Assembly: GCA_964448305.1 (NCBI GenBank)
Contig: CAYUWB010000024.1
Location: 1-19,919 of the forward strand
Length of the DNA: 19,919 nucleotides
Source of the DNA: Thioglobus_C sp964448305
GTDB taxonomy: Bacteria; Pseudomonadota; Gammaproteobacteria; PS1; Pseudothioglobaceae
Direction of reading: 5' to 3'
Both the position numbers and the translations under genes were made by a program. Of the stretch, positions 8,389 to 14,811 are shown one piece after another (the first letter of the stretch is position 1; each line of letters opens with the position of its first letter). The notes below the pieces were generated by a model. It was not told where the DNA came from, did not search any database, and worked only from the letters and a program-made list of their open reading frames with translations.

Positions 8389-8693
8389 ATCATTTTTACG
8401 ACTTTGGTTTTAAAGTCAACAACTTTATTATTAATGATTTGGACGCCTTCTTCTTGAAGGCGTTTTATTTTGACGTTAATGTCTTGTGCAAAACCACCCA
8501 ATTCCCCATTCGATTTAACCACTCGATGACACGGCACCTCGGGTGCGAATGGATTTTTATTCATGGCTGAGCCAACAGCGCGGTGTGCTTTTGGATGGTT
8601 AATGAGTTGGGCTAGACCGGCATAAGTAATCACCTTTCCAGCAGGCACTTTGGCTTTTAGTGTTTGATAACAGCGCTGTTGAAAATCTGTCAT
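8385..8693 (-). CDS. Short MGMT-family alkyltransferase (DNA-binding domain only)
   Basis: A 102-residue protein matching the C-terminal domain of O6-alkylguanine-DNA alkyltransferases. The acceptor-cysteine motif VPCHRVV is intact (Cys55). The likely arginine finger is Arg38 (HRAVGSAMNKNP), followed by GELGGFA and an LxxEGV-like end (RLQEEGV, 79-84). The N-terminal domain of Ada/Ogt proteins (about 170 residues) is absent. Non-repairing alkyltransferase-like (ATL) proteins have a similar length but usually carry Trp in place of this Cys. It may therefore be a minimal repair enzyme or an ATL-like sensor that kept the cysteine. The ATG overlaps the kdsC stop by 4 nt, which implies coupling. 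The 3' end also contains the likely terminator of the opposing atp operon. Confidence 0.88.
   Translation of the reverse strand: MTDFQQRCYQTLKAKVPAGKVITYAGLAQLINHPKAHRAVGSAMNKNPFAPEVPCHRVVKSNGELGGFAQDINVKIKRLQEEGVQIINNKVVDFKTKVVKMI
8443..8472 (+). terminator. Intrinsic terminator of the atp operon, inside the opposing gene
   Basis: The perfect 8-bp arms ACGCCTTC (8443-8450) and GAAGGCGT (8456-8463) enclose the loop TTCTT. They are followed by TTTATTTTG, so a GC-rich stem and U-rich tail form on + strand RNA about 55 nt after the atpC stop. The - strand side lacks a T tract, so it should act in the + direction only. The stem is written in the codons for RLQEEGV of the alkyltransferase gene. 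Confidence 0.75.
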
Positions 8694-9223
8694 TCTAGGT
8701 AGGCTTGCATTGCTTCGTCAAACTTATCTTGCGCTTTGAGCATAAAGTCACAAATTTCTCTAACTGCACCATGACCACCATTTTTTTCAGTTACCATGCA
8801 AGATTTTTCTTTAACCAGTTCATGGGCGTTGGCTACCGCAATAGGCAAGCCAACTTTAGTCATCACCGGTAGGTCGATAACGTCATCTCCCACATAGGCA
8901 ACCTGATCGGTATTTAAGTTAAGTTTTTTAAGCAAGTCATTGAATGCTACTACCTTGTCTTCTTGGCCTTGATAAAAATGCGTAATGCCTAGATTCTTCA
9001 TTCGGTGCTCAACGGTTGTAGAGGTGCGAGCAGTAATAACAGCGGGTTCAACGCCATTGTCTTTTAATATTTTGATGCCTAATCCATCCAGTGAATTAAA
9101 ACGTTTAAATTCTTGACCATCATCAGAAAAATACAAGCCTCCATCGGTCAAAACGCCATCAACATCAAAAATAATGAGCTGAATTTGTTTGGCTCTTAAG
9201 TAAGATTTATTGAGTAGTTTCAT
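8690..9223 (-). CDS. kdsC: 3-deoxy-D-manno-octulosonate 8-phosphate phosphatase
   Basis: Releases phosphate from Kdo-8-phosphate in the Kdo branch of lipopolysaccharide synthesis. It is a cap-less HAD phosphatase of 177 residues, normal for the family. Motif I is IFDVDGVLTDG with Asp20 and Asp22, motif II is VITARTS (Thr64), the motif III lysine is near Lys90, and motif IV is GDDVIDLPVM (Asp113/Asp114). The C-terminal GGHGAVREICD (149-159) is typical of KdsC. AAGGA lies 7 nt before the ATG, inside the ampD 3' end. It is separated from ampD by 3 nt. No kdsD or lpt genes flank it, which is unusual for a Kdo gene. Confidence 0.95.
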   Translation of the reverse strand: MKLLNKSYLRAKQIQLIIFDVDGVLTDGGLYFSDDGQEFKRFNSLDGLGIKILKDNGVEPAVITARTSTTVEHRMKNLGITHFYQGQEDKVVAFNDLLKKLNLNTDQVAYVGDDVIDLPVMTKVGLPIAVANAHELVKEKSCMVTEKNGGHGAVREICDFMLKAQDKFDEAMQAYLE

Positions 9224-9226
9224 AGC

Positions 9227-9745
9227 TTAATCCTTTATTTCGTCCCAATTAAATGCTTCGCCTGGGTCGGTTTTTCTGCCAGGTGCAATGTCACTATGCC
9301 CAACAATTGCTTGAATTGGGTAGTGGTCTTTTAATTGCTCTAATGTTGCTTTTAATGATTGGTATTGTACCGTTTCATAGTCAAGATTGTCGGTTCCTTC
9401 TAGTTCGATTCCAATGGAGAAGTTGTTGCAATTGTCTTGCCCGTTAAAGTTAGAATCACCCGCATGCCAAGCGCGCTTATCAAAAGGTACAAACTGAATA
9501 ACCGAGCCATCGCGTTTAACGAGTAGGTGAGCAGAGACCTGTAAATCTTTAATCGTTTTAAAGTAAGGGTGCGAGTCAAAATCGAGTTGGTTGGTGAAAA
9601 ACTGCTCGATATAATGATTGTCAAATTCACCTGGCGGCAAGGAAATATTGTGAATCACAACTAAAGAAATTTCATCAGTGGGGCGCTCATTATGATTGGC
9701 CGATGGAACTTGTGTGGCTGACGCTAATAGGTGGTTGCTAATCAT
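9227..9745 (-). CDS. ampD: 1,6-anhydro-N-acetylmuramyl-L-alanine amidase AmpD
   Basis: Cytoplasmic zinc amidase that cuts the stem peptide from anhydro-muropeptides during cell-wall recycling. It is 172 residues long, and no signal peptide is apparent, as expected for AmpD. The zinc ligands are His32 (VIHNISLPPGEF), His150 (VGHSDIAPGRKTDPG) and Asp160. Glu114 (IGIELEGTDN) and Lys158 match the catalytic residues of Citrobacter AmpD. The ATG at 9745 has no clear ribosome site, but the N-terminus aligns well with known AmpD proteins. No ampR, ampC or ampE is seen nearby, so its role is more likely recycling than beta-lactamase control. Confidence 0.95.
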   Translation of the reverse strand: MISNHLLASATQVPSANHNERPTDEISLVVIHNISLPPGEFDNHYIEQFFTNQLDFDSHPYFKTIKDLQVSAHLLVKRDGSVIQFVPFDKRAWHAGDSNFNGQDNCNNFSIGIELEGTDNLDYETVQYQSLKATLEQLKDHYPIQAIVGHSDIAPGRKTDPGEAFNWDEIKD

Positions 9746-9760
9746 GCGTTTATTATAGCC

Positions 9761-10657
9761 CTATTCGATTCGATTAAAGTAACGCCCTCTGAGTAGTAGT
9801 CTTGGATTGTCTTTGTCATCAGTAAAAGCATTACGTTTGTGTAAGACATTGTTACACAACAAGCCCTGCCCAGATTGCATCAGATGCTTGAAGTGATAAT
9901 CCGTGGTTGTGCTTAACAGGACATCTAAATACTCTAGTGCTTGTTTAACCTCAAGCGAATTTAAAAATTCTATATTTTTTTTGCGCTGTGTATAGCGCAT
10001 AGACAGCGCATTGGTTGGTTCGTCAATAAAAAAGATAGGGCCTGTTGAGGTCGCTCGCCGCACTTTTCCATCAACTTTGTGTTCTGGAATGCTCATGGCT
10101 TGCGGATGAATGAGTGCTTTAGCAACATCAGGATTGTCTTCACGTAATAATAAATAAACCATTTGCGGGTCAACCCACTCATTGACACCGCCCTGAGCTG
10201 CAGGATTAACACAAAACAGCGAGAATGCACGAATACGTTCATTAATTGCATTGTAGTAGCCGTCTGTATGCCAGCCTATATTTTTATCCGTATAGGGGAT
10301 AAATTCGCCCTGGTCTTTATCGCCACTTTGGGTGATGTGCGCCAATCCACCGGTTTTAACAAACAAGTGTTGATCAAAGTCCTTTAGCCCAAATTGCGTA
10401 TTGATACTGATAATGGCTTCATTGTATTGATCAACAGGCTGAATTTTAAATAATGCAAAATTACCTTTTTGACAAAGGCTAGTAATTTTGTTTTTTTCTG
10501 TATTTGAGAGCTTGAATGGGTTATGTATTTCAACAATACAATCGTCTAGTTGGGTTGGTGCATTGGCAAGTTTTTTGTCTCGCCAATACCGATAGTCATC
10601 TGATTTGGTTAAAAGGTTAGCTGCCAATGCGTTTGTTGATTGTCCATTGCTGTGCAA
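9761..10657 (-). CDS. TauD/TfdA-family Fe(II)/2-oxoglutarate dioxygenase
   Basis: A 298-residue protein with the double-stranded beta-helix signature. Iron ligands His130 and Asp132 lie in IGWHTDGYYN and the distal His273 in NNVLHKRNAF. Arg290 in LLLRGRYFNR fits the 2-oxoglutarate clamp. Family members hydroxylate taurine, other sulfonates, amino acids or siderophore precursors; the substrate here cannot be told. Its first possible start is TTG at 10657, giving a 41-nt overlap with the end of yidC. A second TTG at 10627 would leave an 11-nt overlap. Neither has a Shine-Dalgarno site, so the start is uncertain and translation is probably coupled to yidC. Confidence 0.85.
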   Translation of the reverse strand: MHSNGQSTNALAANLLTKSDDYRYWRDKKLANAPTQLDDCIVEIHNPFKLSNTEKNKITSLCQKGNFALFKIQPVDQYNEAIISINTQFGLKDFDQHLFVKTGGLAHITQSGDKDQGEFIPYTDKNIGWHTDGYYNAINERIRAFSLFCVNPAAQGGVNEWVDPQMVYLLLREDNPDVAKALIHPQAMSIPEHKVDGKVRRATSTGPIFFIDEPTNALSMRYTQRKKNIEFLNSLEVKQALEYLDVLLSTTTDYHFKHLMQSGQGLLCNNVLHKRNAFTDDKDNPRLLLRGRYFNRIE

Positions 10658-12230
10658 TCGATAGAATGTTGTTGAACACCCAGTAAAGAACTAAGCCCGA
10701 TGGGAACCATAAGAAGAAAATAGTAAATACGAATGGCAACGACATCATGATTTTTGCTTGCATTGGGTCAGGCGGCGGTGGGTTGAGCTTTTGTTGTACA
10801 AACATTGAAGCGCCCATAATAATTGGCAAGATGTAATAAGGGTCTTGTGCTGATAGGTCAGTTAACCACCAAAACGGCGTATGACGCAACTCAACCGTGT
10901 CGAGTAGCATCCAATAAAAAGCAATAAATACTGGAATTTGCACCATGATTGGCAAACAGCCAGAGGCCGGGTTAACTTTTTCCTTTTTATAAAGCTCCAT
11001 GGTCTTCTGACCCATTTTTTGCTTATCATCGCCATAAGTTTCTTTAAGTTTGGCAAGTCTTGGAGAAAGCAATCTCATTTTTGCCATTGAACGATAAGAT
11101 TTCTCACTGAGCGGATAGAAAACCAGCTTGATCAGAATAGTAATAATGATAATTGACCAACCCCAACTATTAACCAGACCGTTGATTTTGTGAATACCCC
11201 AAGAAAGCGGGTCCGCTAAGATATCTAACCAGCCATAATCAAGTGTATAGTGTAATCCAGCTGTTACTTCTTCAATTTTTCCGTACTCTTTAGGGCCAAG
11301 ATAAAATTGGTTGGCGCCCAGCGTTGTGCTGCTACCAGCAGCAACGCTAATCTGATGGTTTGCGTTAGTTAACTTGTACAAGTTATTGTTATCGCTTGTT
11401 GAAAAAACTTGCTCTTCGTTTTGATTTGGAATCCAGGCCGCAATGAAATATTGCTGCACCATTGCCATCCAGCCACCAACTGATTGCTGCTTTTCAAACT
11501 CATTCCAATCATCGAACTCGTTTTTTTGAACTGTATGTGAAGCTTTGTCATAGACGATGCCGCCGGTAAAAGTAGGCATCATCATGTTGCCTTGGCCAAT
11601 CGAATTGCGACTAAGACGAACATAGCTCTTAGCTGGAATTGCTTCACTAGAATTGTTATTGATTTGATAATCAACTTCAACGATATAGCTGCCTCTCTTA
11701 AAGTGGAAGTTTTTGGTTACTGTAATGCCATCTTTGCCTTTCCAAGTTAGTGGCACGACCAGTTCATCTGCAGATAGCTGGTAATCTGTATTGGCAGATT
11801 CAAACAGTGATAAATGAGTTGGCAACAAATCGTCACGAGAGGCCAAGCCACTTTGTGCTAGAAATAGCGATCCTGCCTTATTATTTAATAATTGGAATTT
11901 CTCCTCTCCACCCATCTCTACAGGGTAAGCATTAAGATAGGCATTTTGTATGGTTCCGCCTTTGTGGCTAATTTCCATCGTTAATAAATCAGTGGTTACT
12001 GTTGTGTATCCATGTGATTCAACAATAGTTGGGTTTGGCAAGTCAATTTTAGATGTTTCAGTATTAATCATAGGGACATCGGTATTTTGAGCATTAGTAC
12101 CGAGTGTAATTTCAGACTTGCGTACAACGTTGCCATTTTCATCAGTAATGTGTTTGATTTGCCATTTATCCCACAATAAGAAAACCGTTAAGAAAATAGC
12201 AATACCGAGAAATAATTTTTGATTGTTCAT
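10617..12230 (-). CDS. yidC: Membrane protein insertase YidC
   Basis: Inserts and folds inner-membrane proteins, alone or with SecYEG. It has 537 residues (E. coli 548). Membrane helix 1 lies at about 5-20, followed by the large periplasmic P1 domain (about 25-335). The conserved insertase core has helices near 355-373, 427-445, 465-480 and 497-524. The functional arginine of the hydrophilic groove is Arg386, in SMAKMR, equivalent to E. coli Arg366. The C-terminal tail is short (ends NKRIGS) and lacks the Lys-rich extension of E. coli. The ATG lies 16 nt after the yidD stop, and the bases before it (AACCCCTT) contain no ribosome site. Confidence 0.97.
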   Translation of the reverse strand: MNNQKLFLGIAIFLTVFLLWDKWQIKHITDENGNVVRKSEITLGTNAQNTDVPMINTETSKIDLPNPTIVESHGYTTVTTDLLTMEISHKGGTIQNAYLNAYPVEMGGEEKFQLLNNKAGSLFLAQSGLASRDDLLPTHLSLFESANTDYQLSADELVVPLTWKGKDGITVTKNFHFKRGSYIVEVDYQINNNSSEAIPAKSYVRLSRNSIGQGNMMMPTFTGGIVYDKASHTVQKNEFDDWNEFEKQQSVGGWMAMVQQYFIAAWIPNQNEEQVFSTSDNNNLYKLTNANHQISVAAGSSTTLGANQFYLGPKEYGKIEEVTAGLHYTLDYGWLDILADPLSWGIHKINGLVNSWGWSIIIITILIKLVFYPLSEKSYRSMAKMRLLSPRLAKLKETYGDDKQKMGQKTMELYKKEKVNPASGCLPIMVQIPVFIAFYWMLLDTVELRHTPFWWLTDLSAQDPYYILPIIMGASMFVQQKLNPPPPDPMQAKIMMSLPFVFTIFFLWFPSGLVLYWVFNNILSIAQQWTINKRIGS

Positions 12231-12246
12231 AAGGGGTTAATTAATA

Positions 12247-12471
12247 TTAATGTGAATGTTTTTTTGGTACAGGATCAAAGCCACCATCATGCCAAGGATG
12301 GCATTTGCCAATGCGTTTGACACTTAGAATAAAGCCTTTAAAGAAGCCGTATTCCTTCACAGCATCGTAAGAATATTGTGAACAGGTTGGGTTAAAACGA
12401 CAATTAGCGCCTAAGAACGGGCTAATAAATAGCTGATAAAATTTAATGGGAATAAGCAATAAATAACGCAT
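12247..12471 (-). CDS. yidD: Membrane protein insertion efficiency factor YidD
   Basis: Small membrane-associated protein that helps YidC-dependent insertion. It has 74 residues (E. coli 85). An N-terminal amphipathic segment (MRYLLLIPIKFYQLFISP) is followed by the family hallmarks CRFNPTCSQYSYDAV and KRIGKCHPWHDGG, with three conserved cysteines. The first 15 codons and upstream bases are repeated on the far side of the N run. Once that duplication is collapsed, yidD begins 8 nt after the rnpA stop, the usual arrangement. The gene itself is complete. Confidence 0.95.
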   Translation of the reverse strand: MRYLLLIPIKFYQLFISPFLGANCRFNPTCSQYSYDAVKEYGFFKGFILSVKRIGKCHPWHDGGFDPVPKKHSH

Positions 12472-12479
12472 AATTCAAA
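12425..12479. repeat. Left copy of a 55-bp duplication flanking the assembly gap
   Basis: These 55 bp, covering the yidD start, are identical to 12580-12634. The right copy contains a second yidD start (ATG at 12626 on the - strand) that runs into N. This is best explained as the shared end of two contigs, not a genomic repeat. Confidence 0.9.
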
Positions 12480-12579
12480 NNNNNNNNNNNNNNNNNNNNN
12501 NNNNNNNNNNNNNNNNNNNNNNNNNNNNNNNNNNNNNNNNNNNNNNNNNNNNNNNNNNNNNNNNNNNNNNNNNNNNNNN
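12480..12579. other. Assembly gap of 100 N
   Basis: Exactly 100 N, the usual placeholder for a scaffold gap of unknown size. Because the flanks repeat each other over 55 bp, the real distance is probably negative: the contigs overlap and nothing is missing. Confidence 0.95.
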
Positions 12580-12634
12580 ATAAATAGCTGATAAAATTTA
12601 ATGGGAATAAGCAATAAATAACGCATAATTCAAA
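12580..12634. repeat. Right copy of the 55-bp duplication flanking the assembly gap
   Basis: Identical to 12425-12479, and ends exactly at the rnpA stop codon (12635-12637). Any open frame drawn from here across the N run is an artefact. Confidence 0.9.
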
Positions 12635-12976
12635 TTAGTTTTTTGTCACCTGTTTAAATAAGTTTAATAGTTCAGCAGACAGTTCTGAGCCGTTAGTTGG
12701 TTTGGCATTTCTAGCCATGACCACAAACCCCCAATTGTCTAAATGTCCTTGCGCCAATCTAAACGTTTCTCTGGCAACGCGTTTAAATCGATTTCTATCA
12801 ACCGCCAAGCGCGTTACTTTTTTTGAAATCGCCAGACCCAAACGAGGCCTAGCGTCTTGATTGGGTTTTGCAATGATTTGCCAGTATTTTCCCCTAGCTC
12901 GCTTACCACCCTTAAAAATTTGAGTGTATTCGTTTGGCTTTAGGATTTTGGCTTCACGCGTCAGCCGTAAAGACAT
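12635..12976 (-). CDS. rnpA: Ribonuclease P protein component
   Basis: Basic protein that binds the RNase P RNA and aids 5' processing of tRNA. It has 113 residues (E. coli 119). The central RNR signature is present as VDRNRFKRVARETFR (59-73), preceded by LGLAISKKV. The ATG overlaps the rpmH stop by one base (TAATG). The order rpmH-rnpA-yidD-yidC is the common bacterial arrangement. Confidence 0.95.
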   Translation of the reverse strand: MSLRLTREAKILKPNEYTQIFKGGKRARGKYWQIIAKPNQDARPRLGLAISKKVTRLAVDRNRFKRVARETFRLAQGHLDNWGFVVMARNAKPTNGSELSAELLNLFKQVTKN

Positions 12977-13116
12977 TAGGCAGCTAAGCGCTTACGTCCT
13001 TTTCTTCTGCGAGCATTAATTACCGCACGGCCAGATTTAGTGCTCATTCTTGATCTAAAGCCATGAGTACGTTTGCGTTTTAAAACACTGGGTTGGAAGG
13101 TTCTTTTCTGTTTCAT
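12976..13116 (-). CDS. rpmH: 50S ribosomal protein L34
   Basis: A 46-residue, very basic protein found by translating the - strand from the ATG at 13116 to the TAA at 12978-12976. The sequence begins MKQKRTFQPSVLKRKRTHGF, contains RSRMSTKSGR and ends RKGRKRLAA, matching L34 throughout. It is the first gene of the - strand gene string. Its length equals E. coli L34, although the N-terminus has two extra residues (MKQKRTF versus MKRTF). Confidence 0.97.
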   Translation of the reverse strand: MKQKRTFQPSVLKRKRTHGFRSRMSTKSGRAVINARRRKGRKRLAA

Positions 13117-13145
13117 AATAGAATATCAGCCGATAAAATCTTGCA

Positions 13146-13154
13146 ATTTTACCA
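13146..13154 (-). promoter_or_regulatory. Extended -10 promoter of rpmH
   Basis: On the - strand TGGTAAAAT (13154-13146) fits an extended -10 element (TGn plus TAAAAT). No good -35 lies at 16-18 bp; the nearest candidate, TTTACA, is 20 bp away. The predicted start near 13139 gives a short leader before the ATG at 13116. Confidence 0.45.
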
Positions 13155-13190
13155 TAAATCACAATATGACTTGTAAAAAGTATGATAATT

Positions 13191-13196
13191 TATAAT
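13191..13196 (+). promoter_or_regulatory. -10 box of a dprA promoter
   Basis: TATAAT at 13191-13196 lies about 32 bp before the dprA ATG. The upstream TTGTAA (13171-13176) would be a fair -35, but the spacer is only 14 bp, so the -35 is uncertain. The 111-bp rpmH-dprA interval thus holds two divergent promoters and nothing else I recognise. Confidence 0.4.
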
Positions 13197-13227
13197 AACT
13201 GTTAAACCCCTGATAACCAATTTTAAG

Positions 13228-14316
13228 ATGGATTTAATTTACTGGCTAATGTTGCTTAAAGCGCCACACTTAGGTGTGCGCACTTTTTATAAAGCACTCA
13301 AATTTTTTGAAACACCTGAACAGGTGTTTTTGGCTTCGAAAGTGGCGCGTAAAGAATGTGGGTTATTTCGTCAAGAAACGCTCGACTATCTAGAAGAATG
13401 CGATACCTCGACAGTGCAGGCTGACCTTGACTGGGCCAAGGCAAAAGATTGCCACATTGTCACTTTGGTTGACGATGAATACCCTGCACAACTCAAAGAT
13501 ATTGCCGATCCACCACCACTGCTTTATGTTCGAGGCGACGTGTCTTGTTTGTCTAAACCTCAGCTTGGTATTGTGGGTAGTCGTAACCCAACGCCTGCCG
13601 GCAAACAAAATGCTAATGATTTCGCAAAAGCACTGTCTAAACTGGGCGTTATTATTACGTCTGGCATGGCCAGCGGCATTGATGCTAGCGCACATATTGG
13701 CGCATTAGAGGCCAACCAGCCAACCATTGCGGTTTGTGGCACAGGGCTTGATCGTATCTATCCAGCGAAGCACAAATCATTAGCACATCAAATTTCAACA
13801 AAAGGCGCACTGGTTTCTGAGTTTTGTATTGGCACCTCGCCAATCGCAAGTAATTTCCCAAGACGTAACCGTATTATTAGTGGCCTAAGTTTGGGTACTT
13901 TGGTGGTTGAAGCCAGCATTAAAAGCGGCACCATGATTACCGCCAAATTGGCTGCCGATCAAGGCAAAGAAGTATTTGCCATTCCAAGTTCAATCCACAA
14001 CCCATTGTCACAAGGCTGCCATCAATTAATTAAACAAGGGGCAAAATTAGTTGAAAATATTGAAGACATTATTGACGAGCTAACATTGGATTTAGACACG
14101 CCATTGTTAGACAATAACGCATCTATTTATCCAAAAGATGTAGACAACCACCCCTCTGTGCTATTAAAATGCTTGAGTTATGAGGCCATGAGTATTAACG
14201 AAATGGTTGAAAAAAGTGGGCTAAGCCCCCAAATCATTACACAAGAGTTGCTTTTATTAGAACTTGAAAACAGGGTGGCAAAGGTTGGTGGCTCTGGTTA
14301 TCTATTAACTAAGTGA
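13228..14316 (+). CDS. dprA: DNA processing protein DprA (Smf)
   Basis: Binds incoming single-stranded DNA during natural transformation and loads RecA. It has 362 residues, typical for the family. An N-terminal helical (SAM-like) part is followed by the Rossmann-like core with GIVGSRNPTPAG (114-125), SGMASGIDASAH (145-156), CGTGLDRIYP (170-179) and FPRRNRIISGL (210-220). A C-terminal winged-helix DprA domain spans about 305-360. The ATG has only a weak TAAG-type ribosome site. It is followed by smg after 6 nt. Its presence suggests competence, although no other competence gene is visible here. Confidence 0.96.
   Translation: MDLIYWLMLLKAPHLGVRTFYKALKFFETPEQVFLASKVARKECGLFRQETLDYLEECDTSTVQADLDWAKAKDCHIVTLVDDEYPAQLKDIADPPPLLYVRGDVSCLSKPQLGIVGSRNPTPAGKQNANDFAKALSKLGVIITSGMASGIDASAHIGALEANQPTIAVCGTGLDRIYPAKHKSLAHQISTKGALVSEFCIGTSPIASNFPRRNRIISGLSLGTLVVEASIKSGTMITAKLAADQGKEVFAIPSSIHNPLSQGCHQLIKQGAKLVENIEDIIDELTLDLDTPLLDNNASIYPKDVDNHPSVLLKCLSYEAMSINEMVEKSGLSPQIITQELLLLELENRVAKVGGSGYLLTK
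13261..13332 (+). other. Two tandem hairpins early in dprA
   Basis: Hairpin 1 (13261-13281) pairs CACAC with GTGTG, plus three outer GC pairs and one bulged C. Hairpin 2 has arms AAACACCTG (13310-13318) and CAGGTGTTT (13321-13329), with a practical loop of GAAC, and runs into five T (13327-13331). Hairpin 2 resembles a weak intrinsic terminator. Confidence 0.35.
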
Positions 14317-14322
14317 GGTTTT

Positions 14323-14811
14323 ATGACACACAATATTCTTGATGTACTAACGTATATGTTTGATTATTTGTTTGAAGAAGCAGAACAAGACTCGTCTAAT
14401 GAAATTGACGATATCGCCTTAAAAGCCCATCTTTCGGATGCCGGTTTTGAAACAGTTCGCATTGAAAAAGCACTTAGCTGGTTAGAAAATATTGCCACTT
14501 TGCAAGATGGCAGCGTTAAGCCATTTGCCAATACACGTGGCGGCATGCGTATTTACAGTGATGTGGAAAAACTAAAACTTGATGCCAAATCTCGTGGCTT
14601 TTTACTGTTTATGGAAAACATGAAGCAGATAGACGCCAATCAACGTGAAATGATTATTGATCAAATTATGTCATTGGGTGATTCTGCGGTGTCTTTAGAT
14701 GACTTAAAGTGGGTTGTGATGATGGTGTTAGGTAACAGCAATGATGAGGAAATCTCAGCGCAATGGTTAGAATCAATTGTATTTCTTGACGACAACCACA
14801 CACTACAGTAA
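14323..14811 (+). CDS. smg: Smg family protein (DUF494)
   Basis: A 162-residue acidic, mostly helical protein beginning MTHNILDVLTYMFDYLFEE, with GFETVRIEKALSWLENI near 43-59. Both features are typical of the Smg family, which in gammaproteobacteria lies directly after dprA (smf). Its molecular function is not established. GAGG precedes the ATG, which is 6 nt after the dprA stop. Its TAA overlaps the topA ATG by one base. Identification rests on both sequence and position. Confidence 0.88.
   Translation: MTHNILDVLTYMFDYLFEEAEQDSSNEIDDIALKAHLSDAGFETVRIEKALSWLENIATLQDGSVKPFANTRGGMRIYSDVEKLKLDAKSRGFLLFMENMKQIDANQREMIIDQIMSLGDSAVSLDDLKWVVMMVLGNSNDEEISAQWLESIVFLDDNHTLQ

Noticed and set aside
12411..12626. 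A - strand reading frame crossing the N run, starting with the yidD N-terminus
   Set aside because: It is built from the duplicated contig end and 100 placeholder bases, so it is not a gene. The real yidD is 12247-12471.
12425..12634. 55-bp direct repeat as an attachment site or target-site duplication
   Set aside because: The repeat ends exactly at the N run on one side and starts exactly after it on the other, which is an assembly signature. No mobile gene is present.
13117..13227. Replication origin next to rpmH
   Set aside because: No TTATCCACA-type DnaA box cluster and no dnaA. The 111 bp are accounted for by two divergent promoters.
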